A stretch of DNA of 49,975 nt, taken from assembly GCF_902825405.1 (NCBI RefSeq), contig NZ_CADEAU010000003.1, positions 1 through 49,975 of the forward strand, in the 5' to 3' direction. Under the pieces are notes generated by a model. That model worked only from the letters and a program-made list of their open reading frames with translations. It was not told the DNA's origin and ran no database searches. This document shows positions 32,520 through 40,394 of this stretch, one piece after another; position 1 is the stretch's first letter, and each line of letters opens with the position of its first letter. Both the position numbers and the translations under genes were made by a program. The DNA is from Micromonospora maritima. Its GTDB lineage: Bacteria > Actinomycetota > Actinomycetes > Mycobacteriales > Micromonosporaceae.

Positions 32520-34307
32520 ATGAACATGTGGAGAAGACTTTCCGGCTCACGCCGGGCGGTCGCGCTCTCCGGAGCAGGCGTCCTGGTCGCGGGAGGTCTG
32601 GTGGCGCTGCCCGTCACCGCAGCCCAGGCCGCCACCCAGTGCGAGGTGTCCTACTCGACCAACGACTGGCCGGGCGGGTTCACCGCCTCGGTCACCATCA
32701 AGAACGTCGGCGACGCCCTCAACGGCTGGACGCTGGGATTCACCTTCCCGGACAGCGGTCAGCGCGTGGGGCAGGGCTGGGCCGCTCGGTGGGCACAGTC
32801 CGGCCAGGAGGTCAGCGCCCAGAACGAGTCCTGGAACGGCGCCGTCGCCAGCGGCGCGACGCTGAGCCTCGGCTTCAACGGCTCGTGGAGTGGCAGCAAT
32901 CCGAAACCGACGTCGTTCACGCTGAACGGCACGGTCTGCAACGGCGGCACTCCGACCACCCCGCCGACCAGCAGCAGCCCGTCGCCGACCACGACCCCGA
33001 CGGCCAGCCCGACGCCGTCGCCGACCGGCCCGACGACCCCGCCCGGACCGAAGGTGGACAACCCGTACGCCGGGGTGCGGGGCTATGTGAACCCGGAGTG
33101 GAAGGCCAAGGCCGAGTCGGTCGCGGGCGGCAACCGGGTGTCGAACAACCCGACCGCGGTCTGGCTCGACCGCATCGCCGCCATCAACGGCACCCCGGAC
33201 AGCAGCTCCAACGGCGCGATGGGCGTGCGGGACCACCTGGACGAGGCGCTGCGGCAGGGTGCCGGCTACATCCAGTTCGTCATCTACAACCTGCCCGGCC
33301 GCGACTGCGCCGCGCTCGCCTCCAACGGTGAGCTGGGTCCGAACGAGCTGCCCAAGTACAAGTCCGACTACATCGACCCGATCGCCGCGATCCAGGCCGA
33401 CCCGAAGTACAAGGACCTCCGGATCGTCAACATCATCGAGATCGACTCGATCCCGAACCTGCACACCAACACCGGCGGCAGCCCGGGCGCGACCGCGATG
33501 TGCGACACGGTCAAGGCCAACGGCGCGTACATCAACGGCGTCGGCTACGCGCTGGCCAAGCTCGGCGCGATCGGCAACGTCTACAACTACATCGACGCCG
33601 CGCACCACGGCTGGATCGGCTGGGACAGCAACTTCAGCCCCGTCGCGACCCTGCTGCACCAGGCGGCGATCGCCTCGGGCAGCACGGTGGACAACGTCAC
33701 CGGCTTCATCGTCAACACGGCGAACTACTCCGCCCTCAAGGAGCCGTACTTCAAGGTCACGGACACGGTGAACGGGCAGATGGTGCGGCAGTCCAAGTGG
33801 GTCGACTGGAACTTCTACGTCGACGAGCTCTCGTTCGCCCAGGCGTTCCGGCAGGAGCTGATCTCCAAGGGCTTCCGGAACAACATCGGCATGCTGATCG
33901 ACACCTCCCGCAACGGCTGGGGCGGCTCCGCCCGGCCCACCGGCCCGGGCCCGATGACCAACGTCGACGCCTACGTCAACGGTGGCCGCATCGACCGCCG
34001 GATCCACGCCGGCAACTGGTGCAACCAGGCCGGCGCGGGCCTCGGCGAGCGGCCTCGGGCGAACCCCGAGCCCGGCATCGACGCCTACGTCTGGGTGAAG
34101 CCGCCGGGCGAGTCGGACGGCTCCAGCACCGCCATCCCGAACGACGAGGGCAAGGGCTTCGACCGGATGTGCGACCCGACGTACACCGGCAACGCCCGCA
34201 ACGGGTACAGCATGACCGGGGCCCTGCCCAACGCACCGATCTCCGGTGCCTGGTTCCCGGCGCAGTTCGCGCAGCTCATGCAGAACGCCTACCCGGCGCT
34301 GTCCTGA
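32520..34307 (+). CDS. Secreted cellobiohydrolase, CBM2-GH6
   Basis: This 595-residue protein has a signal peptide (about 1-38), then CBM2 (about 40-140) with paired Cys41/Cys140 and surface Trp residues (NDWPGG, NGWTLGF, NESWNG). A Pro/Thr/Ser linker (about 144-178) leads to the GH6 catalytic domain (about 180-595). Catalytic Asp262 is in YNLPGRDCAA and the acid Asp309 in VNIIEIDSIPNL. Other GH6 landmarks are GNVYNYIDAAHHGWIGWDSN and GMLIDTSRNGWGG. It releases cellobiose from cellulose chain ends outside the cell. AAGGAG (32504-32509) fits either GTG 32514 or ATG 32520. A 17-bp hairpin follows. Confidence 0.95.
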   Translation: MNMWRRLSGSRRAVALSGAGVLVAGGLVALPVTAAQAATQCEVSYSTNDWPGGFTASVTIKNVGDALNGWTLGFTFPDSGQRVGQGWAARWAQSGQEVSAQNESWNGAVASGATLSLGFNGSWSGSNPKPTSFTLNGTVCNGGTPTTPPTSSSPSPTTTPTASPTPSPTGPTTPPGPKVDNPYAGVRGYVNPEWKAKAESVAGGNRVSNNPTAVWLDRIAAINGTPDSSSNGAMGVRDHLDEALRQGAGYIQFVIYNLPGRDCAALASNGELGPNELPKYKSDYIDPIAAIQADPKYKDLRIVNIIEIDSIPNLHTNTGGSPGATAMCDTVKANGAYINGVGYALAKLGAIGNVYNYIDAAHHGWIGWDSNFSPVATLLHQAAIASGSTVDNVTGFIVNTANYSALKEPYFKVTDTVNGQMVRQSKWVDWNFYVDELSFAQAFRQELISKGFRNNIGMLIDTSRNGWGGSARPTGPGPMTNVDAYVNGGRIDRRIHAGNWCNQAGAGLGERPRANPEPGIDAYVWVKPPGESDGSSTAIPNDEGKGFDRMCDPTYTGNARNGYSMTGALPNAPISGAWFPAQFAQLMQNAYPALS

Positions 34308-34364
34308 GTCCGGTGCGCGCCGGTCGCTCGAACCCGGCACGTCACCACCCGCGGTAGTTCCCGC

Positions 34365-34400
34365 GTCCCTGATCCCGGCCGCCCGGCCGGGATCAGGGAC
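34365..34400 (+). terminator. 17-bp stem terminator after GH6 gene
   Basis: GTCCCTGATCCCGGCCG (34365-34381) and its exact complement (34384-34400) leave a 2-nt gap, 58 bp past the stop codon. Confidence 0.8.
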
Positions 34401-34496
34401 GGTTGGGGTGACCGGCATGAACGAGAACGTCGTCCAGGCCGGCAAGCTGACCACGCCGGTCGACCCGGGCACCTACTACACCGGCGATCTCGTCCC

Positions 34497-34833
34497 GGCG
34501 GCCAGCACGTCACCAACCCGCGCTACATCCTCTTCCTGACGACCGACCAGCACCGGGTGCACATGCTCGGCGCGTACGGCAACCAGCTCGCGGCCACGCC
34601 GGCCCTCGACGCGCCGGCCCGCTCCGGCGCCCGCTTCGACCGCCGACTACTGCCCGCGCCCGGCGCTGATCGACCCACAGGGGCCCGGGCGCGGCCCGTC
34701 CCGGGTGTTGCCTGGCGGCTCGTATCTGTGTCACGACTCGTGCTGCAACAGGTATCGCAACTCCGCGCGGTCGTCCAACACGCCTGACTCGTCGATGGAC
34801 AACGCCGGTTTCCGCACCGTGGGCCGCGCATGA
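34497..34833 (+). pseudogene. Sulfatase N-terminus joined to FGE (sulfatase-modifying factor) C-terminus
   Basis: The frame at 34500-34640 reads [40 protein letters not shown] then DR. This is the N-terminal metal-site segment of a type I sulfatase (TTDQH), stopping just before the expected CxPxR active site. In the next frame, 34642-34833 reads [40 protein letters not shown] and [17 protein letters not shown]. This is the C-terminus of formylglycine-generating enzyme, with both catalytic Cys of the CHxSxC motif and the NTPDSS signature. Internal deletion and frameshift removed the rest of both genes. A short unrelated frame, MNENVVQAGKLTTPVDPG at 34417, precedes it. Confidence 0.82.
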
Positions 34834-34882
34834 CGGACGGCCTCGCTCGGTGCCAGCCGCCCGATCTGGCCGACATGCGGGG

Positions 34883-34919
34883 GTACCGGCCCCCGGCTCG
34901 CCCAACCGAGGGCCGGTAC
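34883..34919. terminator. Possible hairpin in remnant region
   Basis: GTACCGGCCC (34883-34892) pairs with GGGCCGGTAC (34910-34919) around a 17-nt loop, 50 bp after the FGE remnant. It may be the old terminator of that gene. Confidence 0.4.
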
Positions 34920-35204
34920 GTGTCACCATCGCCGTGCGGAGCGGGTCACAGGCCGGTGGTGCGTACGGCACCCGTTCGGTCGGACGGAGTCGGGCGGTGG
35001 TCCCGAGGCTGCCATGTGTATCCACGCAGCTCTATCCTGGTGCATTGATCGCCGATGACAGTGCCGGAGCCGTCACTGCGCGGAAGGTCGTCTGAGCAGC
35101 GTATCCGTAAGCGGGCGCGGTTCTCGCCGGCGATCGTCTGGGCCGAGCGAAGGCTGAAATGATTCATCGACGGCGCCGGGGTGGCGGTGACATGAAACCC
35201 CCGG

Positions 35205-35510
35205 GCGTGGGTCGGGGTGTTCAGTTCCCCGAGTGCTGGGACGGCGTCCGGCTCGACAGTCCGGACCACAGGAGTCACCTGGCCTACGCGGACCGGGGCG
35301 ACTGCCCGCGCCATCCGGTGGCGGTCCCGGGCATCACCCTGTCGGTGAACGTCGAATACGGCAGGGACATCCAGCGGTCGGGACCGGATCAGCCTTTCCG
35401 GCGGCGGAGTCCTCTCCGGCCACGCGGACTTCATCACCACCTGAGACAGGAGGCGACCCTGGGTCGGCTCGTCGCCGGCTGCCCCAACGCCGCGAATTCC
35501 GGTGACCGGA
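35205..35510 (+). pseudogene. DUF1996 secreted-protein fragment
   Basis: One frame reads GVQFPECWDGVRLDSPDHRS, HLAYADRGDCPRHPVAVPGI and TLSVNVEYG. This is the core of DUF1996 (pattern FPxCWDG, LDSPDHRSHxAY, CPxxHPVxxP). The sequence then changes frame to LSGGGVLSGHADFITT followed by a TGA where Trp is expected, and a third frame gives TLGRLVAGCPNAA. The N-terminal part of the usual 300-residue domain is missing. DUF1996 proteins are secreted and often linked to carbohydrate-binding modules; their activity is unknown. Confidence 0.7.
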
Positions 35511-35664
35511 ATGCTGGCAGCCCGGCGGGGTGGCCGCTCGTCGCATACGGGCGGTCAACCGGCCGGCCGCGCCCGGGGAGGTAAACGAGGAGTTCACGTC
35601 CACGCCGCCACTGGTCGCCGCCTAGGTTGCGCAGCGTTACCGCGGCATTGCCACAAAGTTTCCA

Positions 35665-35692
35665 TTGACGTTCTCCGTGTTCACTGTATACA
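35665..35692 (+). promoter_or_regulatory. Probable sigma-70 promoter with GTATAC palindrome
   Basis: TTGACG (35665-35670) and TATACA (35687-35692) are 16 bp apart, 39 bp before the start of the secreted protein at 35731. The -10 box lies in the palindrome TGTATACA (35685-35692), a core often seen in GntR-family operators. Confidence 0.45.
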
Positions 35693-35730
35693 ACGTATCC
35701 GTCAGCTTCGCATCGATGAACGGAGGCCGG

Positions 35731-36555
35731 ATGAGCAAGGCGTTCAACAGGGGGTGGCGCGTCGCCGTGACGGCGGCCGCAGCCGTCACGCTGCTCGGTT
35801 CCGGAGCGGTGGCCGCCCACGCCGCGCCACCCGCGCTCAGCTATCCGTGTGAGCGGATCGCGGTGAGTTCCGACGGCAACTACCACGACCGCGACGACAT
35901 CGGCGCCTCCGCGATGGCGCTCGCGCTCCTGGCGGAGAAGGGCCAGCAGTCCCGGCTGGTGCACTGGGACTACAACTCCCACCTGGGCAGCTCGACCGCC
36001 AGCTGGGAGCGGGACATGGTCACCGCGACCGAGGGCACCGCGGGCCAGTTCGGGTATGACACGGGCGTCATCTTCCGCAACAGCCAGGCCGATCTCGGCC
36101 GGGCGGTCACCCATCTGAAGAACAAGATCGACGCCTCGACGGCCAGCAGCCGGCTCTGCCTGATCGGCGCCGGGCCGATGGGTGTCGTCCACCGGGCGCT
36201 TGACGCCTCGAACCCCGCGGTCCACCCGCACGTCACGCTGATCTCCCACTCCGACTGGAACAACAACCACGACGACGACGACAACATCTGGAACCTCGCG
36301 GACATCCGCCGCGACTTCCCCCAGGTGCGGTACACCCGCATCCCGGACCAGAACGCCGGCCTGGGTACGAACGGCGGCGAGGCCAGGTGGTCCTGGATGG
36401 CCAACTCGGCAGACCCGGGTCTGCGCTACGTGCACGACGTGGTCAACAACGTGATGAACAAGAACGGCGATGTCTCCGACGCCGGGATGATGTACTACCT
36501 GATCACCGGCGACGACTCCGGCAACGCGACCAAGCTGCGCAACTTCCTGCAGTGA
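35731..36555 (+). CDS. Secreted nucleoside-hydrolase-like protein (intact paralogue)
   Basis: This 274-residue protein has a signal peptide (VAVTAAAAVTLLGSGAVAAHA) and the same domain as at 22480: SSDGNYHDRDDIGASAMALA, WDYNSHLGSSTASWERDMVT, CLIGAGPMGVVHRAL, SHSDWNNNHDDDDNIWNLAD and SDAGMMYYLITGDDSGN. It ends naturally right after the catalytic domain (KLRNFLQ), without CBM6. The Asp-rich start and late SDAGM motif suggest a metal-dependent nucleoside-hydrolase-like fold. GGAGG at 35722-35726 fits ATG 35731; ATG 35716 is less likely. It lies 236 bp before the sugar-transport operon, in the same direction. Confidence 0.8.
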   Translation: MSKAFNRGWRVAVTAAAAVTLLGSGAVAAHAAPPALSYPCERIAVSSDGNYHDRDDIGASAMALALLAEKGQQSRLVHWDYNSHLGSSTASWERDMVTATEGTAGQFGYDTGVIFRNSQADLGRAVTHLKNKIDASTASSRLCLIGAGPMGVVHRALDASNPAVHPHVTLISHSDWNNNHDDDDNIWNLADIRRDFPQVRYTRIPDQNAGLGTNGGEARWSWMANSADPGLRYVHDVVNNVMNKNGDVSDAGMMYYLITGDDSGNATKLRNFLQ

Positions 36556-36791
36556 GGGTGGACGGGGCGGCGCCCGGCCGGCGACACCCGCGGTCACGCC
36601 GCCCCGCCCACCGCCCGGGCAGTGCCGCGGGCTGCTCCAGAGCCACCGGGCTGACTGACAGTGGCGCCGTCGTCCGTCACCGCCCCGACGGCCGGCCCCG
36701 ACGACGGCTCTCCCGAAGACATCGGATCGAGCCGACGCGATCGACCTCCACACCCCCCACCACACCTTCTCGCCCTCTCCCTGGAGGAGCC

Positions 36792-38114
36792 ATGGCACAC
36801 CTGAGCCGCACCGGCCTGACCCGCCGCCACGCGCTGAGCCTCGGCCTCGGCGCCGGCCTCACCGTCGCCCTCGCCGCGTGCGGCGAGGACGGCACCTCGA
36901 CCGCCGGCGGGACGTCGCTCGGCGGGGCCAGCCTCACCGGACTGATGCGCGCCAGCTTCATCCCGGCCATCCACGAACTGCAGCAGAAGCAGGCCACCGC
37001 CTGGGCGGACTCCCACGACGGGGCCGTCGAGCTGACCTTCGCCAAGGAGTGGCGGGAGCAGATCGCCGCCGTCGTCGAGTCCCGCGCCGGCGAGGACCTC
37101 GGTGAACTCTTCGCCAACCAGGCGCACATCTACGCGGACCGCCTGGTCGACCTCACCGACCTGTGCGAGTCCATCGGCGAGGCCAACGGTGGCTGGTACG
37201 ACGTCGCCCGGGCCGCCTGCGTCGTGGACGGCCGGTGGCGGGCGGTCCCGCGCGCGTACACCGCGCACGTGATGAACTGGCGCACCGACCTGTTCGCGCA
37301 GGTCGGCATCACCGAGTTCCCGAAGACCTGGACCGGTCTGGTCGAGGCGGCGACCCGCCTGCGGGACGCGAAGCTGCCCCGGGTGGCCCTCACCATGAGC
37401 CAGGCCGGCCCGAACGACTCGGCCAGCGTCGCCTACTCCCTGCTGTGGTCCTACGGTGCCGCCGAGGTGGAGAAGGACGGCAAGACCGTCGCCATCAACA
37501 GCGCCGAGACGCGCGCCGCCATCAAGGTGATGCAGGACCTGGCCGCCGCGAGCGCCCCGGAGATCTCCTCCTACGACGAGGGCGGCAACAACACCAGCTT
37601 CCTCGCCGGCAAGATCGCGGTGACCCAGAACGCCACAAGCATCTGGTACACCGCGCAGAAGCAGGCTCCGGACGTCGCGAAGAACATGAGCCACGCCCGC
37701 TACCCGGAGGGTCCGGCCGGCCACCAGCAGCTCGTGGAGATGAACTCGCTGGCGATCTTCTCGCACAGCAAGCGGATCGAACCGGCCAAGAACCTCTTCG
37801 GTCACCTGATGGACAAGGCGCAGCTCGGCAAGCTGGCCGAGATCGCGCTCACCTACTACACCCCGCTGCTGAAGGGCTACGACGACCTGCCCACCATGCC
37901 GTGGAACTCCGAGGCCAAGCTCAAGGGGCTCAAGGGTCTGGCCGCCGGGGGACACATGCCGGGCTGGCCCGGGCCGGCCTCCCGGCAGTCGGCCCAGGCG
38001 TACAACAACCAGACGATCGTCAACATGTTCGCCCGGGTGATCAGCGGCAAGGCCAGCGCGGAGGAATCCATCCGGGTCGCCGAGGGCGAGCTCAAGAAGG
38101 TGTACGGGGGCTGA
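36792..38114 (+). CDS. ABC transporter sugar-binding lipoprotein (family 1)
   Basis: This 440-residue protein has a Tat-like lipoprotein signal (TRRHALSLGLGAGL, lipobox ALAAC near residue 30). A family-1 solute-binding fold follows: ADRLVDLTDLCESIGEANGG, VVDGRWRAVPRAYTAHVMNW, RTDLFAQVGITEFPKTWTGL and NNTSFLAGKIAVTQNATSIW. It captures a sugar or sugar acid outside the cell for the two permeases that follow. GGAGGAG lies 3-9 nt before ATG 36792. It is the first gene of a nine-gene operon. Confidence 0.9.
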   Translation: MAHLSRTGLTRRHALSLGLGAGLTVALAACGEDGTSTAGGTSLGGASLTGLMRASFIPAIHELQQKQATAWADSHDGAVELTFAKEWREQIAAVVESRAGEDLGELFANQAHIYADRLVDLTDLCESIGEANGGWYDVARAACVVDGRWRAVPRAYTAHVMNWRTDLFAQVGITEFPKTWTGLVEAATRLRDAKLPRVALTMSQAGPNDSASVAYSLLWSYGAAEVEKDGKTVAINSAETRAAIKVMQDLAAASAPEISSYDEGGNNTSFLAGKIAVTQNATSIWYTAQKQAPDVAKNMSHARYPEGPAGHQQLVEMNSLAIFSHSKRIEPAKNLFGHLMDKAQLGKLAEIALTYYTPLLKGYDDLPTMPWNSEAKLKGLKGLAAGGHMPGWPGPASRQSAQAYNNQTIVNMFARVISGKASAEESIRVAEGELKKVYGG

Positions 38115-38119
38115 CGTCG

Positions 38120-39076
38120 ATGACCGTACGCACAGTAGACCGGGTCGTGGGCCCGCGACGCCCGGCCCGGCCGAGCCCTCCGGCCGCCCGTGAGCGGTGG
38201 TCCTTCCTGGACCGCGAGACTCCGTTGGGCTACCTGCTCGTCCTGCCGATGGCGGTGGTGGTCCTCGGGCTTGTGGGTTATCCGCTGGTGCTCACCGTGT
38301 GGTTCAGCCTGACCGACAAGTCACTCGGCAGCGATACGGTCTCCTTCGTCGGGCTGACCAACTACCTGGAGCTGCTCGACGACCCGGTCTTCGCCCGGAC
38401 CATGTGGAACACGTTCAACTACACCGTCACCGCCGTGCTCGCGAAGCTGGTGCTGGGCCTGGTGATGGCGCTGGCGCTCAACGAGGTCCGTCGGTTCCGC
38501 CGGTTCTTCCGGGCCGCGTTCCTCCTGCCCTGGGTCGTGCCCTCGTCGTTGAGCGTGCTGGCCTGGATGTGGATGTTCCAGGCGGACTTCAGCGTGCTGA
38601 CCTATCTCGGCCGGCAGGTCGGGCTGGTGGACGGCAACATCCCGTGGTTGGGCGAGGCGGGCTGGGCGATGGCCGCCGTGCAGACGGTCAACATCTGGCG
38701 TGGCGCCCCGTTCTTCGGGATCATCATCCTCGCCGGGCTGGCCACCGTACCCAAGGAACTCGTCGAGGCGGCCGTCGTCGACGGCGCGAGCGCGTGGCAG
38801 CGGTTGCGGTACGTCATCCTTCCGCACCTGACCCCGATCCTCGTGGTGGTCACCCTCTTCTCGTTCGTGCAGACGCTCGGCGACTTCCAGATCGTCTGGA
38901 TCCTCACCAACGGCGGCCCGGTCAACAGCACCCACCTGATCAGCACGCTGGCGTTCCGCACCGGCATCCGGGGCGCGGACATCGCCTCCGGGTCGGCGAT
39001 CTCGTTCTTCGTGTTCCCCGCGCTCGCCGCGATCATCGCGCTGCAACTGACCGTGATGCGACGAAAGGCGAAATGA
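38120..39076 (+). CDS. CUT1 ABC transporter permease (MalF/UgpA type)
   Basis: This 318-residue protein has six predicted TM helices beginning LGYLLVLPMAVVVLGLVGYP. The EAA loop, EAAVVDGASAWQRLRYVILP, contacts the ATPase. It starts 5 nt after the binding-protein stop and its TGA overlaps the next ATG. No ATPase gene is present in the operon. In actinomycetes such systems usually share the general ATPase MsiK encoded elsewhere. Confidence 0.93.
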   Translation: MTVRTVDRVVGPRRPARPSPPAARERWSFLDRETPLGYLLVLPMAVVVLGLVGYPLVLTVWFSLTDKSLGSDTVSFVGLTNYLELLDDPVFARTMWNTFNYTVTAVLAKLVLGLVMALALNEVRRFRRFFRAAFLLPWVVPSSLSVLAWMWMFQADFSVLTYLGRQVGLVDGNIPWLGEAGWAMAAVQTVNIWRGAPFFGIIILAGLATVPKELVEAAVVDGASAWQRLRYVILPHLTPILVVVTLFSFVQTLGDFQIVWILTNGGPVNSTHLISTLAFRTGIRGADIASGSAISFFVFPALAAIIALQLTVMRRKAK

Positions 39077-39987
39077 CCATGACCACCGTGTCCGGCCGGG
39101 CCGCCCGGCCACCCCTGCCCGCGCCTCCGCCGCGTACCGGACGGCTTCTGCGCCGCCTGAAACTGGGCCGGCGGCTGCTGATCACCGTCACGATGACGTT
39201 GTTCACCGTCTTCACGCTGTTCCCCTTCGTCTGGATGGCGCTGACCTCGCTGCGCACCGGATCGGACCTCTACCGGGTCGCCGACCGGCCGTTCTCGGTC
39301 AGTGGGCTCACCCTGGAACACTTCCGGGAACTGCTCACCGAGACGAAGTTCCTCACCTGGACGCTGAACAGCCTGATCGTGGCGCTGTCGGCCTCGGCGA
39401 TCGCGTTGGTCATCGGGGTGCCGGCGGCGTACAGCCTGGGTCGGTTGCGGTACCGCGGCGGCGCCGTGGTGGGCGTGATCGTCTTCTCCACCTACCTCCT
39501 CCCGCCGGCGTTGCTGTTCATCCCGATGAACGTCGTGGTCAACCGGCTGCACCTGGGCAACACGCTCGGCGCGCTGATCCTGGTGTACCTGACCTTCCTG
39601 GTGCCCTTCATCGCCTGGATGCTCTCCAGCTACTTCCAGAGCCTGCCGGTCGAACTGGCGGAGGCCGCCCGGATCGACGGCGCCAGCCGGCTACGGGCGA
39701 TGATGGTGATCGACCTGCCGCTGGTGCTACCGGGCGTGGTCTCGGTGTTCTTCTTCGCCTTCACCCTCTGCTGGCAGGAATACCTGTACGCGTTGACCTT
39801 CGTGCGCTCTACCGACAAGCAGCCCGTCGCGGTGGGACTGGTCAACGCCCTGCAGGTAGGCGACGTGTTCGCCTGGGGCCAACTGATGGGCGGGGCGCTA
39901 CTCGGCGCGTTGCCCGTGGTGATCATCTTTTCCTTCCTCATGGACTACTACCTGTCCGGCCTGACCGCGGGAGCGGTGAAGGGATGA
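39073..39987 (+). CDS. CUT1 ABC transporter permease (MalG/UgpE type)
   Basis: This 304-residue protein has six TM helices, among them LLITVTMTLFTVFTLFPFVW and VIVFSTYLLPPALLFIPMNV. The EAA loop is EAARIDGASRLRAMMVIDLP. It forms the heterodimeric pore with the preceding permease. ATG 39073 lies in an ATGA overlap with the upstream stop, and its own stop overlaps the VOC gene in the same way. Confidence 0.93.
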   Translation: MTMTTVSGRAARPPLPAPPPRTGRLLRRLKLGRRLLITVTMTLFTVFTLFPFVWMALTSLRTGSDLYRVADRPFSVSGLTLEHFRELLTETKFLTWTLNSLIVALSASAIALVIGVPAAYSLGRLRYRGGAVVGVIVFSTYLLPPALLFIPMNVVVNRLHLGNTLGALILVYLTFLVPFIAWMLSSYFQSLPVELAEAARIDGASRLRAMMVIDLPLVLPGVVSVFFFAFTLCWQEYLYALTFVRSTDKQPVAVGLVNALQVGDVFAWGQLMGGALLGALPVVIIFSFLMDYYLSGLTAGAVKG

Positions 39988-40394
39988 GCATGCGCGAGCA
40001 GGTTCGCGGGCTCGATCACGTCGGGCTGGTGGTGCCCGACACGGAGCAGGCGCTGGCGCTGTGGCGGGACCGCTTGGGCTTCACCGTCACGCACGCCGAG
40101 GTGGTCAACGACGATACGGTCCTGCTCACCCACCTCGACCTCGGTAACGTCCACCTGCAACTGGTGCAGCCCCTGGTCCGGCCGCACCCGCTGCACGAGT
40201 GGCTGGACCGGCACGGTGCCGGCCTGCACCACCTCTGCTTCGCTGTGGACTCGGTCGACGTGGCCTGGCACGGCGACGGCGTCGGTGTCCCGCCCGCCCA
40301 GCCGTCGCCGCACCAGGGCATCCGCGGCCGACGGTCGGTCTTCCTCGATCCGCGCCGCTCCGGCGGCGTCCAGGTGGAGCTGACCGGCTCATGA
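39984..40394 (+). CDS. VOC (glyoxalase/epimerase-like) protein
   Basis: This 136-residue single-chain VOC protein begins GLDHVGLVVPDTEQALALWR and has VHLQLVQPL and GAGLHHLCFAVDSVDVAW. The metal ligands of the fold are visible as His in LDHV, Glu/Gln in the central strand and His in LHHLCFAV. The layout is closest to methylmalonyl-CoA epimerase-like members, which act on 2-keto acids or acyl-CoAs. In this operon it may epimerise or isomerise a sugar-acid intermediate. That is inference from context. Confidence 0.8.
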   Translation: MSMREQVRGLDHVGLVVPDTEQALALWRDRLGFTVTHAEVVNDDTVLLTHLDLGNVHLQLVQPLVRPHPLHEWLDRHGAGLHHLCFAVDSVDVAWHGDGVGVPPAQPSPHQGIRGRRSVFLDPRRSGGVQVELTGS

